Position numbers and translations under genes: made by a program. The notes under the pieces were generated by a model. That model was not told the DNA's origin and did no database searches. It saw only the letters and a list, made by a program, of their open reading frames with translations. A stretch of DNA of 64,000 bases, from the NCBI GenBank assembly GCA_017546175.1, contig JAFYXM010000009.1:1-64000 (forward strand), written 5' to 3'. This DNA comes from Elusimicrobiaceae bacterium. Its GTDB lineage: Bacteria > Elusimicrobiota > Elusimicrobia > Elusimicrobiales > Elusimicrobiaceae. Shown here piece by piece: positions 53,191-63,893 of the stretch (position 1 is its first letter; every line of letters begins with the position of its first letter).

Positions 53191-54120
53191 ATGGAAAGTA
53201 AGAAAAAATATTTAGTAACCGGCGGTGCAGGTTTTATCGGCAGCAATATTGCCAAAACTTTGGAAGCTCAAGGCCATGAAGTTACTGTTATTGATGACTT
53301 TACTAAAAATGGTCATTTTAAAAATTTAATCGGTTTTAAAGGCGATGTGATTGCCGCTGATTTGTTTGAATATTTGCCGGAAAATGATTATTTTGATGCT
53401 ATTTTTCACGAAGCGGCCATTACCGATACTACCGTCATGGATCAAAAACATATGATGGAGCAAAACGTAGAAGCGTTCCGCAATTTGCTTAATTATGCAG
53501 CTGAAAATGAAATCCCGAAAGTAATTTATGCTTCTTCTGCCGCCACGTATGGCAACGGTGCCGTGCCGATGAAAGAAACCCAACCTACTCATCCGGAAAA
53601 CGTGTACGGTTTTTCCAAAGTAATTGATGACAATTTGGCTCGCAAATTCTCTCACGACCATCAAGATATGAAAATCATTGGTTTGCGTTATTTTAATGTG
53701 TTTGGCCCAGGCGAAGAATATAAAGGAAAAATGGCCAGCATGATTTATCAGTTGTACAAGCAAATGAAAGCCGGTCAACGGCCGCGCGTATTTAAACACG
53801 GCGAACAATTGCGCGATTTTGTGTATGTAAAAGATATCGTAAAAGCAAACTTATGCGCTTTGCAAAATGGCAAAGAAACCTGTGTATTAAATGCTGCCAC
53901 CGGTATTGCCCGCAGCTATAACGACATTATCAAATGCTTGAATCATGAATTGGGTACCAATTTAGAACCGGAATATATTGATAATCCGTATCCGTTCTTC
54001 CAAAACAAAACCGAAGCCGATATGAGCTTAGCTAAAGAAAAAACGGGTTATACGCCGGACTTTACGTTAGAAACGGCTATTGCCGATTATGTAAGTATCT
54101 TGGAAGGCAAAAACAAATAA
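53191..54120 (+). CDS. hldD: ADP-L-glycero-D-manno-heptose 6-epimerase-like protein
   Basis: An extended SDR epimerase of 309 residues. The NAD(P) motif is VTGGAGFIGSNIA (9-21). The catalytic Tyr and Lys are in VYGFSK, preceded by SSAATYG. YFNVFGPGEEYKGKMASMIY and FKHGEQLRDFVYVKDIV match HldD (RfaD), which makes ADP-L-glycero-D-manno-heptose for the LPS core; HEAAITDTT replaces the HQGACSDTT of E. coli. It lies inside the atp operon between atpA and atpG, with AGGAG and gaps of 9 bases on both sides, so it must be co-transcribed with ATP synthase. Confidence 0.87.
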   Translation: MESKKKYLVTGGAGFIGSNIAKTLEAQGHEVTVIDDFTKNGHFKNLIGFKGDVIAADLFEYLPENDYFDAIFHEAAITDTTVMDQKHMMEQNVEAFRNLLNYAAENEIPKVIYASSAATYGNGAVPMKETQPTHPENVYGFSKVIDDNLARKFSHDHQDMKIIGLRYFNVFGPGEEYKGKMASMIYQLYKQMKAGQRPRVFKHGEQLRDFVYVKDIVKANLCALQNGKETCVLNAATGIARSYNDIIKCLNHELGTNLEPEYIDNPYPFFQNKTEADMSLAKEKTGYTPDFTLETAIADYVSILEGKNK

Positions 54121-54129
54121 GGAAATTTT

Positions 54130-56895
<2,766 letters not shown>

Positions 56896-56910
56896 TTTGT
56901 AAGGACTAAA

Positions 56911-56937
56911 AACACCCCGCTTAGCGGGGTGTTTTAT
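56911..56937. terminator. Terminator of the atp operon
   Basis: Stem AACACCCCGC/GCGGGGTGTT with loop TTA, then TTATTTT. It overlaps the last codons of the convergent aminotransferase gene and could also act on that strand. Confidence 0.9.
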
Positions 56938-58043
56938 TTTCGGTAAAACTTTTGGATACATTCGCATACATACATTACTTCTTCTTCTGTTAATTGCGGA
57001 AACATCGGCAGGGACAACACTTCTTGGCAGGCTGTTTCCGTAACAGGAAAATCTTGCTTTCGGTACCCCAAATGTTTGTATGCCGGTTGACGGTAGAGCG
57101 GCACGGGGTAATATACGGCTGTGGAGATGCCATTTTCTTTGAGATACACTTGTAGTTTGTCTCTATTCGGGCAACGTACCGTATATACGCAATAAGCGTG
57201 TGTATTGTTAGGCAAAGACGTCGGCAGTGTTACGGGCAGTCCTTGTAAGCCATACTCATACCATGTGGCAATTTTTTGACGGGCTGTCGTCCAGTCTTTT
57301 AAATGTTTTAATTTTACGCGCAAAATCGCTGCCTGTACTTCGTCCATACGCAGGGTGGACCCTTCCAAATCGTGCTCGTACTCTTTGTCTTTATTGCGTC
57401 CGTCGTGGCGCAAACTGCGGCAACGATTGGCCAATTCTTCCTCATTGGTGGTAATGGCACCGGCATCTCCGCAAGCCCCCAAATTTTTACTGGGATAAAA
57501 ACTAAAGGCCCCCGCATGCCCGATACCGCCCGTTTTTACTCCTTGTGACATAGCTAAAAGAGATTGAGCGCAGTCTTCTATCACTTTCAGACCGTGTTCG
57601 TTTGCCAAAGCCATAATACCGCGCATATCTGCCGCAGCTCCGTATAGATGAACGGGTAAAATAGCTTTGGTTTTACGGGTGATTTTACGGGCAATATCTT
57701 TGGGGTCTATATTATAAGTCTGGGGATCAATATCGGCAAATACAAATTTGGCTCCCGTCAGAGAAATAGAAGACGTGGTGGCCATAAACGTAAAAGGAGT
57801 GGTAATCACTTCATCGCCTTCTTGTATGCCTGCTGCCATCAAAGCCAGCTGTATGGCGCTTGCGCCTGATGAGCAAGAAATACAATATTTCACTCCCAAA
57901 AGAGAGGCCATTTCTTTTTCAAAATTTTCCGTTTGTGGTCCCAAAAGCCACTGCATGGAGTTAAGCGCATCTAGCGCCGCGGCATTAAGCTGCGTGCGCA
58001 AAGAATCATGCTGACGTTGCAGGTCAAACAAGGGGATTTGCAT
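56934..58043 (-). CDS. DegT/DnrJ/EryC1/StrS-family sugar aminotransferase
   Basis: A 369-residue PLP enzyme of the nucleotide-sugar aminotransferase family. IPLFDLQRQHDSL opens the chain. GDEVITTPFTFMATTSSI, the PVHLYGAAADM segment, EDCAQSLL, and the PLP Lys in GAFSFYPSKNLGACGDAGA (about 187-205) identify it. It probably makes an amino sugar for a surface glycan; the exact sugar is unknown. It starts 10 bases after mgtC without a clear ribosome binding site, so it may depend on coupling. Confidence 0.92.
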   Translation of the reverse strand: MQIPLFDLQRQHDSLRTQLNAAALDALNSMQWLLGPQTENFEKEMASLLGVKYCISCSSGASAIQLALMAAGIQEGDEVITTPFTFMATTSSISLTGAKFVFADIDPQTYNIDPKDIARKITRKTKAILPVHLYGAAADMRGIMALANEHGLKVIEDCAQSLLAMSQGVKTGGIGHAGAFSFYPSKNLGACGDAGAITTNEEELANRCRSLRHDGRNKDKEYEHDLEGSTLRMDEVQAAILRVKLKHLKDWTTARQKIATWYEYGLQGLPVTLPTSLPNNTHAYCVYTVRCPNRDKLQVYLKENGISTAVYYPVPLYRQPAYKHLGYRKQDFPVTETACQEVLSLPMFPQLTEEEVMYVCECIQKFYRK

Positions 58044-58053
58044 AGTTTGCTGT

Positions 58054-58683
58054 TTATTTATATAAGCTGGTTACTTCGGGCATTTCCAAAAGTTCTTTGG
58101 TTAGTTTTTGGAATTCATGCCCTGTAAAAGTGCCCACAATGGTTACGTGAAAATGACCATCATGTTTGGAAACTTCTTGTTTTAAAATTTGCACGTTTTG
58201 TGCCTCAATGGTTTGGCGAATTTTATCTATCACGGTCCAATGAGGCTGACAGGTAAGAAAAAAAGTATCATATCGGCGTAATTTTTCCACCAAGCCCAAA
58301 GTGCGGCGCACGCCCAGTTGCATCAGCAAAATCAGCGCACACGCACCGGAAGCCAATACATATTGCCCGTAACCTACCGCCATACCGATAGCGGCCACCA
58401 GCCACACGGCCGCGGCGGTGGTTAAACCGGAAACTTTATTGCCCTCACGCAAAATAGCTCCTGCGCCCAAAAATCCGACACCGGACACAATTTGCGCTGC
58501 AATACGGCCGGGGTCTCCGCCCATTTCTCCCATCTTCAAAGAAAGAATGGTAAACAGGGCAGCCCCCACACAAATAATAGAGTTGGTGGCATAGCCGGCG
58601 GGTTTATCGTTGTATTGGCGCTCAAGGCCCATGACGCCGCCCAAAACCAAAGCAAGCAAAACTTTCACGATGATATCTTCCAT
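58054..58683 (-). CDS. MgtC/SapB-family membrane protein
   Basis: A 209-residue protein with four or five N-terminal helices: LLALVLGGVMGLERQYNDKPAGYATNSIICVGAALF, then GVGFLGAGAILREGNKVSGLTTAAAVWLVAAIGMAVGYG, both signatures of MgtC/SapB proteins. A soluble C-terminal domain (about 135-209) resembles an ACT-like module. MgtC relatives modulate membrane energetics and Mg2+ adaptation. AGGATAGG precedes the ATG. The pairing with the downstream aminotransferase has no obvious functional reason. Confidence 0.92.
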   Translation of the reverse strand: MEDIIVKVLLALVLGGVMGLERQYNDKPAGYATNSIICVGAALFTILSLKMGEMGGDPGRIAAQIVSGVGFLGAGAILREGNKVSGLTTAAAVWLVAAIGMAVGYGQYVLASGACALILLMQLGVRRTLGLVEKLRRYDTFFLTCQPHWTVIDKIRQTIEAQNVQILKQEVSKHDGHFHVTIVGTFTGHEFQKLTKELLEMPEVTSLYK

Positions 58684-58866
58684 AATCGCACCTATCCTTT
58701 TTTGATGATAAAAGAAATTTTATAAAGACAAACAGGCTACATAAATATTCTAATGCTTCTTTTGATTTTTTTCCAGTAGAAAATCAGATTAGTTTGCAAT
58801 ATTTTTGCGGGGGATATAGCGTTGTTTTCGTTTTGGTTATTTTTCCGTCGGGGAAAAAGAAAAAGC

Positions 58867-58920
58867 TTGACCGTTTTTTTTTTTTGCTACAATTTTTCGG
58901 ACGGAAAAATTGTAGCAAAA
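58867..58920 (+). promoter_or_regulatory. Pilin promoter containing a 17-base perfect palindrome
   Basis: TTGACC (58867-58872), a T-rich 15-base spacer, and TACAAT (58888-58893) with a TG extension. The -10 lies inside a palindrome with 17-base arms (58882-58898 and 58904-58920, loop GGACG), so the same TTTTGCTACAAT string appears on both strands facing inward. The right arm would lie in the mRNA leader, ending just before the ribosome binding site. Confidence 0.65.
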
Positions 58921-58932
58921 GGAGAATGTATT

Positions 58933-59430
58933 ATGAAACAAGGTTTTACGCTGATTGAGTTATTAGTAGTTGTTTTAATTATCGGTATTTTATCTGCCGT
59001 GGCGTTACCGCAATATCAAAAAGCGGTTACCAAAAGCCATTTTTCACAAGCTTTCGTTGGTTTGAAAGCCATTGCCGATGCAGAAAAAGTGTGCATGTTA
59101 AGCACAGGTGAAAGCGTAGGGGATTTGTGCTGTGAGGGAAACATATGTGCAGTTCCAGAAAACCTAGATATAGAAATTGGGGATGTTGTGGCGAACTCTC
59201 CTGGCATAAGAGATACTAAATTTTTTAAGTTCATGTTTGGTAATGGGGTATCGGCTGACGGGTCAAAAATAATGGCGCAAGCGCTTTATAAAAAATACGA
59301 TGTTTGTGTTTGTATTCACGAAGACGGTCATTTTTCTGGTGGTTATAGCGGATGTGTTGATGAAGAAGCTCCTTTTGATGTTTTAAAACTTCTAAATATA
59401 GAAGACGAGGGGACATGTGGTTGCTGTTAA
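58933..59430 (+). CDS. Type IV pilin-like protein (prepilin), Cys-rich, 165 aa
   Basis: The ATG at 58933 is preferred (GGAG upstream; the prepilin leader starts here); the frame continues further upstream without meaning. MKQG precedes [20 protein letters not shown], so cleavage before Phe5 and a mature Glu5 are expected. The globular domain is acidic and unusually rich in Cys (about ten), including LCCEGNIC, VCVC and the C-terminal TCGCC. Several disulfides or a metal site are possible. It is monocistronic, with a remarkable palindromic promoter. Confidence 0.85.
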   Translation: MKQGFTLIELLVVVLIIGILSAVALPQYQKAVTKSHFSQAFVGLKAIADAEKVCMLSTGESVGDLCCEGNICAVPENLDIEIGDVVANSPGIRDTKFFKFMFGNGVSADGSKIMAQALYKKYDVCVCIHEDGHFSGGYSGCVDEEAPFDVLKLLNIEDEGTCGCC

Positions 59431-59594
59431 GTAAACGGTCTTTTTCACTCCGAAAAATTGCTAAAATATAAGTAATGCTTGGGCCTAGAGCAGGCGTTAT
59501 GCCAATCCTAGCGCACGGCGCTTATTTTTGGTATAATATTTATAATAATTTGTTTGAGACAAATTAGATCTTTTTTAGGCAAGAGTTAAACAAA
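59431..59594 (+). promoter_or_regulatory. Pilin-glmU intergenic region: terminator, promoter and leader hairpin
   Basis: AGCGC/GCGCT around ACG followed by TATTTTT (59510-59528) could terminate the pilin transcript. TATAAT (59532-59537) is the likely glmU -10. AATTTGT/ACAAATT (59547-59565), followed by a T run, forms a small leader hairpin. A TTGCTAAAAT string (59458-59467) is another possible extended -10 that would make a short RNA ending at the 59510 hairpin. Confidence 0.45.
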
Positions 59595-60998
59595 ATGGTA
59601 GCCCAAAAAAATCTTTGTGTACTCATTTTGGCCGCCGGTAAAGGCACCAGAATGAAGTCCTCCCTTCCTAAACCCCTGCACCGCGTGTGTGGGATTCCTA
59701 TGATTGCGCACAGTTTGCGTGCCGCCCAGAGTTTAAACCCGGGCGCGATTTGTGTTGTTGTCGGGCATGAAGCGCAACTGCTGATGCAAACCATTACCGA
59801 AAATTTACAAGCGTGGGGTATCAAAGCGCCGGTTGTTTTTGCCGAACAAAAAGAGTTAAACGGCTCCGGCGGTGCGGTGCGGGCTGCCTTGCCTTTGCTG
59901 AGCAAATTTGAAGCCGTTATGGTATTAAACGGGGACGCGCCGATGATTCGCCCCGAAACCTTGCAACAAATGTACAGTATTTTTGAAACAGAAAAAGCCG
60001 GTGCTATGGTGTTGGGTGTTACCGTGCCGAACCCTACGGGCTACGGCCGTATTTTGCGTGAAAAAGACGGCACTTTTGACTGCATTGTGGAAGAAAATGA
60101 TGCCGATGAAAAAACCAAAAAAGTTACCGAAGTCAACGGCGGTATGTATGTGTTTAACGGCAAAGATTTGGTTTCTGCGTTGGCTCTGTTAAAACCGCAA
60201 GGGTTGAAACAAGAATTTTATTTAACGGATACTTTATCTTTTATCAAAGACTTCCAAACCCCTGTTTTGGTCTTCAATACGGCCGATTATCAACAAGCCT
60301 TAGGCGTCAACAGTCGCCAAGAATTGGCTTTGGCTGAAGATTTAATGCGTGCCCGTATTGCCGATAAACTGATGGATAACGGGGTCCGTTTGGTCCGCCC
60401 GAAAGAAGTGTATATTGACGAAGAAGTGCAAGTGGGCGAAGACACTATTATTTGCCCCGGCTGTTATTTAAAAGGAAAAACGGTAATCGGCAAAAACTGC
60501 CGTTTGGACGGCAGTGTGTTTATTACCGATTCTATTATCGGCGATAATGTTTTTATCAAAATGGGCAGCTATATTGAAAACAGCGTGATTGAAGACAATT
60601 GTGAGGTGGGCCCCTATGCACACTTACGTCCGAAATCTACGCTGAAAAAGAAAGCCAAAGTGGGGAACTTTTGCGAGATTAAAAATTCCGTCATCGGAGA
60701 AGGCTCTAAGGTAAATCACCTTACTTATATCGGCGATACGGATATGGGCGCCGGAGTAAATATTGGTGCCGGTACCATTACTTGCAATTATGACGGTGAA
60801 AAGAAACATCGCACTGTAATTGGGGACCATAGTTTTGTGGGCTCCAATGTCAATTTTGTTGCGCCTGTAGAGGTAAAAGCCTACAGTAAAATAGGCGCGG
60901 GCTCCACAATTACCAAAGAAGTGCCGGAAGGCTCTTTGGCTATTGCGCGTGCGCGTCAGGTTGTATTAGAAAACAAAGGTATAAAAAAACATGACTAA
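59595..60998 (+). CDS. glmU: Bifunctional GlmU (UDP-GlcNAc synthesis)
   Basis: GlmU acetylates GlcN-1-P and couples it to UTP, giving UDP-GlcNAc for peptidoglycan and LPS. The N-terminal uridylyltransferase has LAAGKGTRMKSSLPKPLH (10-27) and LNGDAPMI. The C-terminal left-handed beta-helix has repeated hexapeptides from about 260 and the acetyl-CoA site region NIGAGTITCNYDGEKKHRT with GSNVNFVAPV. Its 467 residues are normal. No strong ribosome binding site is seen. It overlaps prs by 8 bases. Confidence 0.96.
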   Translation: MVAQKNLCVLILAAGKGTRMKSSLPKPLHRVCGIPMIAHSLRAAQSLNPGAICVVVGHEAQLLMQTITENLQAWGIKAPVVFAEQKELNGSGGAVRAALPLLSKFEAVMVLNGDAPMIRPETLQQMYSIFETEKAGAMVLGVTVPNPTGYGRILREKDGTFDCIVEENDADEKTKKVTEVNGGMYVFNGKDLVSALALLKPQGLKQEFYLTDTLSFIKDFQTPVLVFNTADYQQALGVNSRQELALAEDLMRARIADKLMDNGVRLVRPKEVYIDEEVQVGEDTIICPGCYLKGKTVIGKNCRLDGSVFITDSIIGDNVFIKMGSYIENSVIEDNCEVGPYAHLRPKSTLKKKAKVGNFCEIKNSVIGEGSKVNHLTYIGDTDMGAGVNIGAGTITCNYDGEKKHRTVIGDHSFVGSNVNFVAPVEVKAYSKIGAGSTITKEVPEGSLAIARARQVVLENKGIKKHD

Positions 60999-61935
60999 AA
61001 CCGTAAACGGAGATTTACGCATTTTTTCCGGCAATGCCAATCCGGCCTTAGCCCAAAAGATTGCTTCCCACTTGGGAATGGATTTGGGCAAGATCCGCGT
61101 GGAACGCTTTGCCGACGGCGAAATTGATGTGCAGATTTTGGAATCTGTGCGCGCCCATGATTGTTATTTGATTCAAAGCACCTGCCCCCCTGTCAATGAA
61201 AACTTGATGGAGCTTTTGATTATGGTGGACGCTTTTAAACGTGCCAGTGCCGGTAAAATTACGGTAGTCATTCCGTATTTCGGTTATGCCCGTGCCGACC
61301 GCAAAGCCGCTGCCCGCGTACCCATTACAGCCAAATTGGCTAGCAACCTGATTGCCAAAGCCGGTGCTGACCGCATTATGACGCTTGATTTGCATGCCGG
61401 TCAAATTCAAGGTTTCTTTGATATTCCGGTAGATCATTTGCGCGCCAGAAGCGTATTTTTAGATTACTTTAAAGATTTTGACCGTAAAGATTTAGTGGTC
61501 ATTTCTCCCGATGTGGGCGGTGTGGAACGCGCCCGCAAATTTGCCGCGCGTATGGACGCCGGCCTGGTCATCATTGACAAACGCCGCCCGAAAGCCAATG
61601 AGGCGGTGGTGTACAATGTAATTGGTGATGTAAAAGACAAAGTGGCTATCATTTTTGATGACATTGTGGATACGGCGGGTACTTTAACCACCGTGGCTAC
61701 CAAGATCAAAGAACAAGGCGCGCGCGAAGTGTATGCTGCGTGCTCTCATGGTTTGCTTTCTCGCAATGCCATCGACAAAATTAATAAATCAGCTATTAAA
61801 AAACTAATCATTACGGACTCTCTGCCCGAAAGAGATTTGGGACCGAAAGTAGATATGCTCTCCGTCTCTTATATCTTGGCAGATGCTATCAGACGTAACC
61901 ACGACGGTCGCTCCATCAGCGACATGTTTAATTAG
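60991..61935 (+). CDS. prs: Ribose-phosphate pyrophosphokinase
   Basis: Prs makes PRPP for nucleotide, His and Trp synthesis. FSGNANPALAQKIA opens the chain. RADRKAAARVPITAKLASNL is the flexible-loop region, and DLHAGQIQGFFDIPVDHL and the PRPP-binding VAIIFDDIVDTAGTL (about 212-226) are intact. Its 314 residues are normal. The glmU-prs-rplY-pth order occurs in many bacteria. Confidence 0.97.
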   Translation: MTKTVNGDLRIFSGNANPALAQKIASHLGMDLGKIRVERFADGEIDVQILESVRAHDCYLIQSTCPPVNENLMELLIMVDAFKRASAGKITVVIPYFGYARADRKAAARVPITAKLASNLIAKAGADRIMTLDLHAGQIQGFFDIPVDHLRARSVFLDYFKDFDRKDLVVISPDVGGVERARKFAARMDAGLVIIDKRRPKANEAVVYNVIGDVKDKVAIIFDDIVDTAGTLTTVATKIKEQGAREVYAACSHGLLSRNAIDKINKSAIKKLIITDSLPERDLGPKVDMLSVSYILADAIRRNHDGRSISDMFN

Positions 61936-61964
61936 TTTTTCAATACATAAGGAGTGTAAGTACA

Positions 61965-62615
61965 ATGGAAGAACTCAACATTACCGCCACCATTAGAACC
62001 GGTGAAGGTGTAAAAGGCGAACTCAGCAAAATCCGCGCTGAAAAGAAAGTACCGGCCGTTATCTATGGCGGACACAAAAACCCCGTAAGCATTACGATCA
62101 CCATGAAAGATTTGGAAAAAATCGTAAAAGCGGGTAAAAACACCATCGTGGAAATCAACCTCCCCGAAGGTAAAGAACAAGCTTTAATCAAAGAAATCCA
62201 ATACCACGTGGTAACGGACTTGCCGATTCATGCTGACTTTCAACGCGTATCTTTGAAAGACACCATGGACGTAGTCGTCCCCGTTAAATTGGTGGGTGAA
62301 TCTGCCGACGTTAAAACTCATGGTGCCATGGTGGAACACATCTTGCGCGAAATTGAAGTACGCGCCTTGGTGAGCAACATCCCGCACGAAATTGAAGTAG
62401 ATATCACCAATGTTACCATCACCAGCGGTATTTCCGCCGGCGATATCAAATTGCCCAAAGGCGTAGAACTCATTACCGATGCTCAAGCTCCGGTGGTGCA
62501 CTTGGCCTTGCCGAAAGAAGAAGAAGCTTCTAGCGCTGATGCTGCTGCTCAGCCGGAAAGCTCTTCCACCAAAGGCAAAAAAGATGCCGACGGCAATTTA
62601 ACCAAAGGAAAATAA
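61965..62615 (+). CDS. rplY: Ribosomal protein bL25 (CTC/TL5 form)
   Basis: The N-terminal domain (1-95) binds 5S rRNA, with RTGEGVKGELSKIRAEKKVPAVIYGG. The C-terminal TL5/CTC domain follows, with VSLKDTMDVVVPVKLVGES and a beta region to about 190. The last 25 residues are a Ser/Ala/Lys-rich tail. AAGGAG precedes the ATG. It is followed directly by pth, its classical neighbour. Confidence 0.95.
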   Translation: MEELNITATIRTGEGVKGELSKIRAEKKVPAVIYGGHKNPVSITITMKDLEKIVKAGKNTIVEINLPEGKEQALIKEIQYHVVTDLPIHADFQRVSLKDTMDVVVPVKLVGESADVKTHGAMVEHILREIEVRALVSNIPHEIEVDITNVTITSGISAGDIKLPKGVELITDAQAPVVHLALPKEEEASSADAAAQPESSSTKGKKDADGNLTKGK

Positions 62616-62616
62616 A

Positions 62617-63180
62617 TTGGACCGCTTTCTCATCGCCGGGCTGGGTAACCCGGGTGCACAGTATGAAAAAACCCGTCACAATGCCGGGTTTATGGTGGCA
62701 GATGCTTTTGCCCGTTCTTACAGTGCCTCTTTCCAGCCTTGGCAAAAATTGGGAGAGTATGCCAAATTGTCGGTAGACGGTAAGGAAGTTTTTATCGTAA
62801 AACCGATGACGTATATGAATTTATCGGGTCAGATGGTGTCTAGTCTGGCCCGATTCTACAAAATTCCTACCTCTAATATCCTCGTGTGTTTTGATGATAT
62901 GTCTTTGAACTTGGGAGATTTGCGCTTGCGCCCTTCCGGTTCTGCCGGCGGACAAAAAGGCATGAAAAATATCATTGAACTTTTAGGCACGGACAAAATT
63001 GCCCGTTTGCGTGTAGGCATCGGCCCCAAGCCCGAAAAATTTGACGCAGCCAACTTTGTACTTGCCAAATTTACCAAAGAAGAAACCCCCGTTTTGAAGT
63101 GCGCAATAGATCGTGCGGCGGAAGCATTGGATGTTTACCTAAAAGACGGCCTTGAACGGGCCATGAATAGATTTAATTAA
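62617..63180 (+). CDS. pth: Peptidyl-tRNA hydrolase
   Basis: Pth recycles peptidyl-tRNA that falls off ribosomes. GLGNPGAQYEKTRHNAGF (8-25) includes the catalytic His. VKPMTYMNLSGQ, DDMSLNLGDLRLRPSGSAGGQKGMKNI with the catalytic Asp, and LRVGIGPKP follow. It starts with TTG one base after rplY, with AAGGAAAATAA just upstream; no ATG is available at the conserved N-terminus. Length 187. Confidence 0.95.
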   Translation: MDRFLIAGLGNPGAQYEKTRHNAGFMVADAFARSYSASFQPWQKLGEYAKLSVDGKEVFIVKPMTYMNLSGQMVSSLARFYKIPTSNILVCFDDMSLNLGDLRLRPSGSAGGQKGMKNIIELLGTDKIARLRVGIGPKPEKFDAANFVLAKFTKEETPVLKCAIDRAAEALDVYLKDGLERAMNRFN

Positions 63181-63201
63181 TTTTTTCAAAAGTTTCTTTT
63201 C

Positions 63202-63230
63202 TTGACCCTTTTTTCTTGATGTGTTACAAT
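63202..63230 (+). promoter_or_regulatory. Strong promoter of pilin 63292-63762
   Basis: TTGACC (63202-63207), 17-base spacer, TACAAT (63225-63230). The leader then contains a hairpin (63247-63268, GGTCCTTT/AAAGGATC with one G-U) before the AGGAG ribosome binding site at 63281-63285. Confidence 0.75.
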
Positions 63231-63291
63231 TTTAGAGACGAAAGAAGGTCCTTTTAAAACAAAGGATCTCTGTTTTCGCGAGGAGAAAATT

Positions 63292-63762
63292 ATGAAGAAA
63301 GGTTTTACGTTGATAGAACTGTTAGTAGTGGTACTTATTATCGGCATTTTGTCTTCGGTGTCTTTGCCGCAATACCAAAAAGCGGTATTTAAAGCACGCT
63401 ATGCCGAGGCTGCCAGCATGATGTCTGCTTTAGGAAGAGCCTATGATTTGTGTGAATTGGAAACCCCCGGAGAATGTGGGAATGCAGAAACTATTTTTGA
63501 CAAACTGGTCATTGATGTTCCGGGTACCGTAACGAATGACTGTGTGGAAGATGATGTTTGTTTTCAAACGAAAAATTGGTCTTATGAAAATGATAATTCT
63601 GATTGTTTTTGGGCCTACCCCATAGAGAACGGCACTATTAATAACAACTTAATGTTAAGCAAATGTCATGAAAGTGAAATGAGATGCTACGACGATAGAG
63701 ATATGGGTGGAGGAAAAGACTATGCCGGCATGTGCCGTGTGTTAGGTTTTAATAATGACTAA
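63292..63762 (+). CDS. Type IV pilin-like protein (prepilin), 156 aa
   Basis: The MKKG leader precedes [20 protein letters not shown], with cleavage before Phe5. The common ALPQYQKAV is varied to SLPQYQKAVFKARYAEAASM. The acidic C-terminal domain has about nine Cys residues (YDLCELETPGEC, NDCVEDDVC, SDCF, SKCHESEMRC, GMCRVLG). It has a strong promoter, a leader hairpin and its own terminator, like the other three pilins. No assembly genes lie next to it. Confidence 0.85.
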   Translation: MKKGFTLIELLVVVLIIGILSSVSLPQYQKAVFKARYAEAASMMSALGRAYDLCELETPGECGNAETIFDKLVIDVPGTVTNDCVEDDVCFQTKNWSYENDNSDCFWAYPIENGTINNNLMLSKCHESEMRCYDDRDMGGGKDYAGMCRVLGFNND

Positions 63763-63777
63763 CCAGTCATAGTTTTA

Positions 63778-63809
63778 TAAAAACCCGCTTATTGAAAGCG
63801 GGTTTTTTA
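63778..63809. terminator. Terminator after pilin 63292-63762
   Basis: Stem AACCCGCTT/AAGCGGGTT with a short loop, followed by six T. Confidence 0.88.
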
Positions 63810-63893
63810 TGAAAGATACCGAGATATGTTGCTATTTTGATATACTTTAAATAGGAGTAAATTTTACCTAAATAAGGAGCTTGTAATAAACAT

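Noticed and set aside
58822..58932. Upstream extension of the pilin at 58933
   Set aside because: Contains the promoter and palindrome; the prepilin leader and ribosome binding site place the start at 58933.
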